This document shows positions 56,547 through 64,000 of a stretch of DNA of 64,000 nt, piece after piece. Where the stretch lies: the NCBI GenBank assembly GCA_019426215.1, contig CM033397.1, positions 24,430,480 through 24,494,479 on the forward strand, given 5' to 3'. Each line of letters opens with the position of its first letter. Positions within the stretch are counted from its first letter, which is position 1. Under the pieces are notes generated by a model. It did no database searches and was not told the origin of the DNA. It worked only from the letters and a program-made list of their open reading frames with translations. The stretch comes from Buddleja alternifolia. Lineage: Eukaryota > Streptophyta > Magnoliopsida > Lamiales > Scrophulariaceae. Position numbers and translations under genes: made by a program.

Positions 56547-56733
56547 AGAGTCGCTTATGGATCTCGAGCCCACTAGGGAGACCCGCATATCTCCTCGAAT
56601 ATCCATATAAGAGGGTTATGGAATTTGATAAAATAGTGGGAGACACGTACGATTAAAGACCGAATTATATGTGGACAAGATACATATTGAATGCTAATTG
56701 TTTTGCCTCGCTATTTATTTTGTAGTTAACAAA

Positions 56734-57423
56734 ATGGCCAAAATTCCACTTTCAACAATCTTAGATTCAAATAGACTTTTCGGTCCCAACTACGCCGATT
56801 GGTATCGAAACCTTAAAATTGTGCTTCAAAGTGAGCGCAAGGATAGCGTATTAGATACGCCTTTGCCTCGCCTAACTCGCACAAGCACTGATGATGAGCG
56901 TGCCGCTTTTGATAAGTGGACTGATGATAATATCCAAGTGAGATGTATCATGATGGCTTCTATGACTAACGAGCTTCAAAAGCAATTTGAGCATGTGACC
57001 ATCTCCAAGGATATTATCAAAAGTCTCGAGGAGCTCTATGGCACTCGAACTAGGAGGGAGAGATTCGCAATCTCTAAAGAGCTATTCCGTGCTCGTCTGC
57101 ATGAGGGATCTTCGGTCGATAATCATGTTTTACGTATGATCAGTCTTATTAATAAGCTTTCTGATCTTGGCGTAAAATTTGAGACCGAGCTTTCTGTTGA
57201 CCTCGTGCTACAGTCCCTTCCGAAGTCGTTTGACCAATTTTTCATCAACTACAACATGAATCAACTTGAGGCTTCATTACCCGAGTTGTTGAACATGTTG
57301 AAGAGTGCAGATGCCACCATCAAGAAAGATAAGCCGGTACTGCTTGTTGGTTCCTCATCCCGTTCTAAGGGCCGTAAGGCCAATAAGAATAAGGGGAAGA
57401 AGAACAACAACAAGAAAAAATAG
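56734..57423 (+). CDS. gag: Copia-B Gag
   Basis: Starts at ATG 56734 (MAKIPLSTILDSNRLFGPNY), preferred over the upstream in-frame ATG at 56698 because the same start wording opens Gag in Copia-E and Copia-A. UBN2-type Gag core: WYRNLKIVL, EELYGTRTRRERFAISKELF, DLVLQSLPKSFDQFFINYNM, then a Lys/Asn-rich C-terminus. Forms the particle around element RNA. Ends at TAG 57421-57423, directly followed in the same frame by the zinc knuckle, so the stop cuts Gag from nucleocapsid and Pol. In Copia-E the corresponding position is open. Confidence 0.88.
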   Translation: MAKIPLSTILDSNRLFGPNYADWYRNLKIVLQSERKDSVLDTPLPRLTRTSTDDERAAFDKWTDDNIQVRCIMMASMTNELQKQFEHVTISKDIIKSLEELYGTRTRRERFAISKELFRARLHEGSSVDNHVLRMISLINKLSDLGVKFETELSVDLVLQSLPKSFDQFFINYNMNQLEASLPELLNMLKSADATIKKDKPVLLVGSSSRSKGRKANKNKGKKNNNKKK

Positions 57424-60400
57424 TTGAAAGGCAAAGGTGGTGTAAAAAAGGCTAAGGGTACCGATCATGATGCGTGCTTCAATTGTGGTAAAAAGGGACA
57501 TTGGAAGCGTAATTGCACTGAACCAATGAATGGTATGTTTTATGTTGAAGTTAACTTATCAGTTAATGATGCTTCTTGGGTGTTGGACACCGGATGTGGA
57601 GTTCACCTTTGCAATGATTTGCAGGTGATGGCAAGAAGCAAACAGATAAGTAGAGGGGAGATGACCATGCGGTTTGGGAATGGAGCACGGGTTGCTGCCA
57701 CGGCCGTAGGAACTATCTACTTATCTTTTCCCAACAAAAACCGTGTTATTTTGAACAATGTATTTTACATTCCGCAATTAATTAAGAACATCATTTCTGT
57801 ACCCTTGTTGGACAAGGAAGGTTATAGTTTTGTTATAAAAAATGGAGCTTGCTCCATGTTTTATGATTCTTCTTTAATATTGGAATCAAAGTTGTCTCAT
57901 GGCTTATACACGGTTCTCCCCGATACTCCAATCTTATTATCTCAACATGAGGAACATACTAGTAAGAGAAAGTTAGATAATCAAAATGATACATACCTGT
58001 GGCATGCTAGACTAGGCCATATCTCTAAAGATAGAATTCATAAGATGGCGGATAAGCTTGACCTTCGGGAAATGCTAGATATGCCAACTTGTGAATCTTG
58101 TCTAAAGGGTAAGATGACCAAGTCACCATTTGCCGGGCAAATGGAGCGAGCTACTAACCTTTTGGACTTGGTCCATACGGATGTATGTGGTCCGCTTAAT
58201 GTAAGCACTAAAGGGAACCATTCTTACTTCATAACCTTCACCGACGACTTTTCGAGGTATGGTTACGTGTATCTTATGAGATACAAGTCTGAAGCCTTTG
58301 AGAGGTTCAAGGAGTTTAGACATGAAGTAGAGAAGCAAACGGGAAGAAGTATCAAAGCTCTTCGATCGGATCGAGGGGGAGAATACTTGTCCCATGAATT
58401 CCTTGATTATCTAAAAGACAATGGGATTGTCTCTCAGTGGACTCCGCCCGGTACTCCCCAACTTAATGGGGTAAGCGAGCGAAGGAATCGGACCTTGATG
58501 GACATGGTTCGATCCATGATGAGTTTCACTGGACTTCCTCTTTCCTTCTGGGGATATGCCCTAGAATCTGCGACGCATCTATTAAATAGAGTACCGTCAA
58601 AGAGTGTCTCCAAGGTGCCATATGAAATGTGGTTTGGTAAACCACCCACTTATAAATACCTAAGGGTATGGGGTTGCTCGGCTTATGTCAAGCAACTAGT
58701 GGGCGATAAGTTGGATGCAAGATCCTCCTTATGTAAGTTTGTGGGATATCCAAAGGAATCCTATGGATATTATTTCTACAACCCATCGGAACATAAAGTG
58801 TTTGTTTCAAGGAACGCTACCTTCTTAGAGAAGGAATTTCTATTGGATAGAAATGGCGAGGTTGCAGAACTTGAGGAAACTCAAGAACCACAAAAGGGTT
58901 CACCTGATACCACAGATGCACAACCAGAAGTAGTAGCAAGTACACAACATCCTCGAAGATCCGAAAGGATCCCGAAACAACCTGAGAGGTATGGTTTCTT
59001 GCTTGATAGCAACGAGGATGGTAATTCCCCTGATCCAAGGACATATGGGGAAGCGACGTTGGACGTCGATTCGGGAAAATGGTTAGAAGCCATGCAATCC
59101 GAGATGGACTCCATGCACTCCAACAAGGTTTGGACCTTGGTAGATCCACCTGACGGGTCTAAACTCGTAGGCTGCAAGTGGATCTATAAGCGAAAGCTTG
59201 GAGCAGATGGAGAAGTAGTCACCTACAAGGCACGTCTCGTGGCGAAAGGTTACACTCAGAGGCAAGGAATTGACTATGATGAAACCTTTTCACCAGTGGC
59301 GATGGTCAAATCCATTCGGATACTTCTAGCCATAGCTGCATATTTAGACTATGAAATATGGCAGATGGATGTGAAGACTGCTTTCCTCAATGGTAAAATA
59401 GAGGAAGAGCTTTACATGGAGCAGCCCGAGGGCTTCGCATCCATAGGAAGTGAGCACAAGGTGTGCAAACTTCAGAGATCCATTTATGGACTCAAACAGG
59501 CTTCCCGAAGCTGGAACAAGTGTTTTGATGATACTGTACAAACATATGGTTTTCTTCAAAATGCTGATGAAGCATGTGTGTACAAAAGGGCTAGTGGGAG
59601 CGCGATAACATTTTTGGTGCTTTACGTTGATGACATTCTATTGTTTGGAAACAACATAGGAATGTTGCAAGAAACGAAAGCGTGGTTATCCACACAATTC
59701 TCAATGAAGGATATGGGAGAGGCATCCTACATTCTCGGAATGAAGATTCATCGAGATAGATCCAGTAGAATGCTGGGACTCTCCCAATCTGCGTACATAG
59801 ATAGAGTTTTGAAGAGATTCAAAATGGATCAGTCCAAGAGAGGACTGGTGCCTATGAGACATGGTATTTCTCTTTCCAAGTCTATGTCCCCTCAGACACC
59901 GGAGGAAAAGGAAAAGATGTCTCACATACCATATGCCTCCGCTATAGGGAGTATTATGTATGCTATGCTATGTACACGGCTTGATGTGGCTTGTGCAGTT
60001 AGTGCAATAAGCCGATATCAAGCCAATCCAGGCGAAGAGCACTGGAAAGCCGTAAAGGCAGTCCTTAAGTACTTAAGAAGAACTAAGGATGCCTTCCTAG
60101 TCTACGGTGGAGGAGAATTAAAATTGGAAGGCTATACAGATTCTAGCTTCCAATCTGATGTGGATGATTTCAAATCTATCTCGGGATTTGTCTTTGTACT
60201 CAATGGTGGAGCGGTCAGCTGGAAGTGTTCTAAACAGGAAACTATTGCTGACTCCACCACAAAGGCTGAGTACATTGCAGCCTAGGCGGTTGCAAAAGAA
60301 GCTGTTTGGATAAGGAACTTCATCCAAGAGTTGGGTGTTGTTCCATCTATTGTTGATCCCGTACGATTGTACTGTGATAACAATGGGGCTATTGCACAGT

Positions 60401-60609
60401 GAAAAGAGCCAAGGTCTCGTCAGAGGTCCAAACACATAGAAAGGCGATACCATCTGATCAGAGAGATCGTTCGTAGAGGCGACGTTCAAGTGGAACGTGT
60501 GGACTCGGCAAATAACATAGCAGACCCCTTTACCAAACCCTTGGGCCAAAGAGTATTGGAGGGACATCTTGAGAAGATGGGCCTTAAATGCATGGGCAAT
60601 TGGCTCTAG
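57424..60609 (+). pseudogene. pol: Copia-B Pol: zinc knuckle, protease, integrase, RT, RNase H
   Basis: Same frame as gag after the TAG. Residues counted from 57424: zinc knuckle CFNCGKKGHWKRNC (18-31), protease WVLDTGCGVHLC (Asp 55), integrase zinc finger (HARLGHIS ... CESCLKGKM), DDE core (LVHTDVCGPL; LRSDRGGEYLS; GVSERRNRTL), copia RT (GCKWIYKRKLG; QMDVKTAFLNGK; LYVDDILLFGNN) and RNase H (DSTTKAEYIAA; YCDNNGAIAQ). Stops TAG 60283-60285 and TGA 60400-60402 fall inside RNase H; the frame then runs to the natural end TAG 60607-60609 (MGNWL). RT and integrase cores look intact. Lineage by wording: Tork/Angela/TAR-like group, not resolved further. Confidence 0.92.
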
Positions 60610-60611
60610 GG

Positions 60612-60623
60612 CAAGTGGGAGAT
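60612..60623 (+). other. Polypurine tract of Copia-B
   Basis: GCAAGTGGGAGAT region directly before the 3' LTR; primes plus-strand synthesis. Confidence 0.88.
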
Positions 60624-62763
60624 TGAAAGAGTTAGGTGCCCGATGCGCCATTTGTAGGGCGTAGTAGCCGACTCTTTAAACAGTCTTATATTGTATCTTG
60701 TCAAGTAATTTAATAAATGGCATTTTCTTCTTTATCTTATCATTCTATGTAATTAGATAAAGTCCCCTAGATCACTCTTAACTTATGAGATGTGTTTGTT
60801 ATCGGGGATGCCAATCATGGAATACGTCTCTAAGTTGTGGTCTTAAAGATGTTCCAAGTCATAGAATCATTGAGATAGGGATATCAATGACTCGTAAAGA
60901 CTTGCATGTACAATGCACACTCTTGGAGAGTGTATCCTATTCCATGGATACTGATACGGTGTACATCAGTGCATGAATGTGGGTTCTCGTTGGGATCGAG
61001 TAAACTGAACAACCCCGCCGAGATTCCATATTGGAGTCAATGTCGAATTTGGAATCTCCTCGGTTACGTAGGCATAAGATTGGTCCTCATGACTTGAGGC
61101 ACCATTGTTCGTCTCGTGCATCGCCCACTGTACTTAGATTTGTCACACGATTCCAGGTGAGTCATAAAGTGGGGCATATTGGGTCCAGTCTGGTTATGTA
61201 CGGAGACGCGTGAGTGCCAAGAAAGAATCTGTCACTGATCATTAACATCGGCGCATATCCTATGTACTTCACAGTGTATTGACCATGGGAACCTCCGACC
61301 GGAGTAGTATCAATAAGGAGGAGCAGTGTTTCCTCGCTTGATTGATAAATTGGTCAATGTCACTTAGATCGATATACATAGAATCGAGTTACTGGGATTT
61401 CGACTGACATCCAAGTCCTAGATTCGATCGGGATATTTGATGGAAGGATTTTACTTATGCGAAAATCGTAATGCGGAAAGGTCACCTAATAATCGTTCAT
61501 GGCTAGGTCTTCTTGGCGCGTGGCTAGTACTAACCTTGATTTGTAGGAACCATGAATTAATCGGTAATTAATTCTTGGTCGGATTAAAATACTTGGAGTA
61601 ATTAAATCTAGCAATGAAAATTGCAAAGGCACAACGGGGTTGTGTTCCTACTACTAGTACATGAACGAACCTACAATGGGGTTACACACTTACTCAAGAA
61701 AGTTCAATTGCTATGTGAATATTAATCCGGTTTAGGATTAAAGTGAAATTGATTAATGAGATTAATTAATTAAGTGGAAGACATTTAATTAGTAGGCTTG
61801 GGAAAATAATTTTTCTATTAATTAATCTTGGAGATTAATCATTAACGGAAATTATTATTATCCGGGAATATATTTAAGCTACTAATTTTACTATTAATTA
61901 ATCATGAAGATTATTTAATTAACAAGTCTTGGAAGACTTGGGAGTCATTTTAATTAAGTTGGACTTAATTAAATGAAGTCACAAGAGTGAAATTCAAAGC
62001 TAGTCAAAGTTTGACTTGTAATGTTTTTTAAATGAAGAAAAAAATGAAAAATATTCTCTTACACATGTGGTGGTAGTTGAGAATGGAATGGTACGTGAGA
62101 ATGAGGTGGTAGGTGAAGAAAAACAAGTCTTCTACTCCACCTAACACCATATGGCCGAAAATTGGTGGCTATAAAAGGAGGTGTTCTTGCTCTCATTTAA
62201 AACTTGATGAAAACTTAAAAAGAAAAAAAAGCTTAGAGCTTAGTTCTTCATCTCTAGATTTTTCTAGCTTCTCTTGTGATTCTTGAAGACTTTCTTGTAT
62301 AGAACTTCTTCTTGAAGATTAGTTGTAAAAGATTATCTTCCATAGATATTTCTTTTAGTAACTCTTCTTGTCTTCCACCTTTCACTACATAGACTCCATT
62401 TTCTTAGAGCATATATCTAGCCAATCTTTTGCTTAAGGTATGAACTTAATTGAGGTGTGTCCTTGTAGAGGCTTCTTGCTTTAGGAGCTTATGGTGGTTT
62501 GATTCGAACCCTTCCATGTTGAGGTGAGGATTCTAAAATGAGAGCCAAAGTTTTTGGTGTGGTTTTCCTTGTGTTGTAGTTGTACACCCTCACTTTAATA
62601 AAACCCCAAATCTTGTAATCGGTTTAAAACTCCTTTACTCGTATTAGTTTTTGTTGTGCATTACTTTGACCCCCTAGCTTGGGATGCCGATATATATGTG
62701 TTTTATATACTTTATTTCTTCCGTTGCGCCGGCATCGCTTGTGGGGGCATACCGATCCTAACA
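60624..62763 (+). repeat. 3' LTR of Copia-B
   Basis: 2140 bp, almost identical to the 5' LTR; followed by AATAG and the interrupted integrase of Copia-C. Confidence 0.94.
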
Positions 62764-62768
62764 AATAG

Positions 62769-63211
62769 ACCCATTGGGATTGGATCCCTATCCGACTTGT
62801 GAATCTTCCCTCAAAGGCAAAATGAGTAGATCACCTTTCACCGGGACTTTCGAAAGAGCCACTGAAGTATTAGGATTTGTGCACACCGATGTTTGCGGAC
62901 CATTTGGAGCAATGGCTCATGGAGGTTTCCACTATTTCATTACTTTCATTGATGACCATTCAAGGTATGGTCTAGTGTATTTAATGAAGTATAAGTCTGA
63001 ATCATTTGATAAGTTCAGAGATTTCAAGGCCTTAGTGGAGAAACAAACTGGTCATTATATAATAGCACTACGATCAGATCGTGGAGGTGAATATATGAGT
63101 GAAGAGTTTGATGAGTTCCTAAAGGAACATGGGATAATATTGCAACTCGCACCACTAGCAACTCCACCTTTGAATGGGGTAGCAGAACGTAGAAACCGAA
63201 CACTATTGGAT
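62769..63211 (+). pseudogene. Copia-C integrase core
   Basis: Resumes after the Copia-B target duplication: PTCESSLKGKMSRSPF (one zinc Cys changed to Ser), VHTDVCGPF (first Asp), LRSDRGGEYMSEEF (second Asp) and NGVAERRNRTLLD (Glu). The frame is clean to 63211, where the Copia-F LTR begins. Confidence 0.85.
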
Positions 63212-64000
63212 TGTTGGGTTTCGTTTCAAAAAAGCATAAACGCATCAAAAGGGATTTCAAAAATTAAAAACGAAAATCCAATTGGTACTCTAATTCGCAT
63301 AATTGAATCTAAAAACGTATAACGAATAAAATTTACTCGTTAATATGAATATGATGATGGAGAAAAACTTCTTCTTCTCAAAACTCGAAATATTGAAGCT
63401 TCCAAATCTTCAATCCTTTGGTTTGATTCTTCAAACTTGAACTTGATCAGAACAACGAAAATACGTCATCTCTAACTCGTCACGCACGGATCAACAAACA
63501 AAAAATCCTCTTTCTTCTTTCTCTATGGTCGACGGCTAGGTATAGAGGAGGGGAGGAATATTTTTCTTTCTTCTGAGAGTTATGAGAGTTGTGTATTCTC
63601 CTTACTTGTTCTAAGTCAAAGAATCCTTATATACCTCATGACTTATTGAACAAGTCAAAACAAAAGACCTCTAATATGTGGCCTCTCAAAGACGCCACAC
63701 TGAGGCCTAGTAGGCGTCCAATTGGACTCCTTATTTAGCCCCGGGATTTGTTTTGTTTAATTCATTTCTTATTTTTATTAATAATTTATTGTATCCAATA
63801 AATAAATTAATTAATTAAACAAACAAATTAATTAGATAAATTAATTCATTAATATATTTCACAAGGAAATTAATTAATAATTAATCTTATCATTATAATT
63901 AATTATTTCATCTAATGAATAATTAATTATTTAATTTATCCAATAAATTAAAACTACCAGAAGAAATAATAGAATTTTGTTTTTTTTCATTTTTCTTTGT
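63212..64000 (-). mobile_element. Copia-F: LTR of another element, runs off window
   Basis: Starts TGTTGGGTTTCG exactly where the Copia-C integrase stops. On the minus strand its order (TTAATTAATTAA, GGCGTCTTTGAGAGGCC, TATATAAGG, CCTAGCCGTCGACC) parallels the solo LTR at 29100-29400, so it is an LTR in minus orientation. TATATAAGG (minus) at 63626-63635 may be its TATA box. Expected target duplication TGGAT (63207-63211) cannot be checked here. Confidence 0.7.

Larger units (their letters stand above)
54975..56733 (+). other. Copia-B untranslated leader
   Basis: 1.76 kb without a supported gene. GC-rich island 55165-55500 includes a 23-bp tandem repeat; the hairpin array is at 56237-56546 and TAGTGGGAGAC at 56634-56644. 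The ORFs in the island on both strands overlap each other and lack any family signature. Confidence 0.75.
52818..62763 (+). mobile_element. Copia-B: youngest, nearly intact Ty1/copia element
   Basis: 9946 bp with LTRs 52818-54959 and 60624-62763, PBS, long leader, gag-pol in a single frame, PPT, and perfect AATAG target duplications (52813-52817, 62764-62768). The LTRs are nearly identical, with roughly one to two differences per hundred bases by eye, so insertion was recent compared with the other elements. Three in-frame stops make it non-autonomous as read. Confidence 0.95.
29641..63211 (+). mobile_element. Copia-C: old Ty1/copia element, cut by four later insertions
   Basis: Pieces: LTR 29641-29950 and 38550-39732, PBS 39734, leader to 41755, gag start 41756-41893, gag/protease 51603-52812, integrase 62769-63211. 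Each gap is filled by a younger element with its own target duplication: CACTA 29951-38546 (GTC), Copia-E 41899-51597 (GTACC), Copia-B 52818-62763 (AATAG), and a SINE in the leader. The first ~130 bp of its LTR are missing. At 63212 another LTR begins inside integrase; RT and RNase H, if present, lie right of the window. Confidence 0.85.

Noticed and set aside
1..64000. tRNA and rRNA genes
   Set aside because: I saw no cloverleaf-like sequence apart from the SINE's box-A-like start and the short PBS matches to tRNA ends, and no rRNA core motif. A covariance search could change this.

Overview
This window is plant nuclear DNA made almost entirely of transposable elements. I found no cellular gene, rRNA, tRNA or CRISPR array that I can support. 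The signs of a higher plant are Athila-type Ty3/gypsy and several Ty1/copia retrotransposons, a CACTA (En/Spm) DNA transposon, a tRNA-derived SINE, AT-rich LTRs, and many nonsense codons of the C-to-T type expected from decay of methylated DNA. A eudicot is likely. The degenerate non-element ORF around 12.6 and 23.4-26.0 kb recalls repeat-associated proteins I remember from Lamiales, but that is unverified memory.

Layout. 1-7178: minus-strand Athila-like gypsy element whose 3' LTR lies left of the window. 7330-11496: degenerate chromovirus-like LTR element with a non-coding interior. 11497-12850 and 23335-26033: old host DNA holding a copia pol tail and a broken, intron-bearing ORF. It is split by Copia-A (12851-23334), which itself carries a solo LTR (20070-21589). 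26034-27890: truncated Copia-D. 27891-29640: reverse-strand pol scrap interrupted by a solo LTR (27947-29549). 29641-63211: Copia-C, an old plus-strand element cut four times: by a CACTA transposon (29951-38546, TSD GTC), a SINE (40493-40747, 17-bp TSD), minus-strand Copia-E (41899-51597, TSD GTACC) and plus-strand Copia-B (52818-62763, TSD AATAG). At 63212 a further minus-strand LTR (Copia-F) starts and runs off the window.

Relative age. Copia-B is youngest: its LTRs are nearly identical and its 1291-codon gag-pol frame is broken only by three stops. Copia-A and Copia-E have visibly diverged LTRs and many stops. The CACTA element keeps a tnp2-like transposase and a second gene that ends in a Ulp1-type (C48) protease, both degraded.

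Best candidate for something undescribed: the untranslated leaders of Copia-A, -C, -E and -B, between the primer-binding site and gag, each hold an array of four stem-loops about 80-105 nt apart, ending about 185-200 nt before the gag ATG. The stems differ in sequence between subfamilies but still pair, and the spacing is nearly the same (93/87/104, 95/83/105 and 90/81/103). This looks like a conserved RNA structure (packaging, dimerisation, translation or priming) and deserves folding and covariation tests. A shared TAGTGGGAG motif, resembling the 3' polypurine tract, follows each array.
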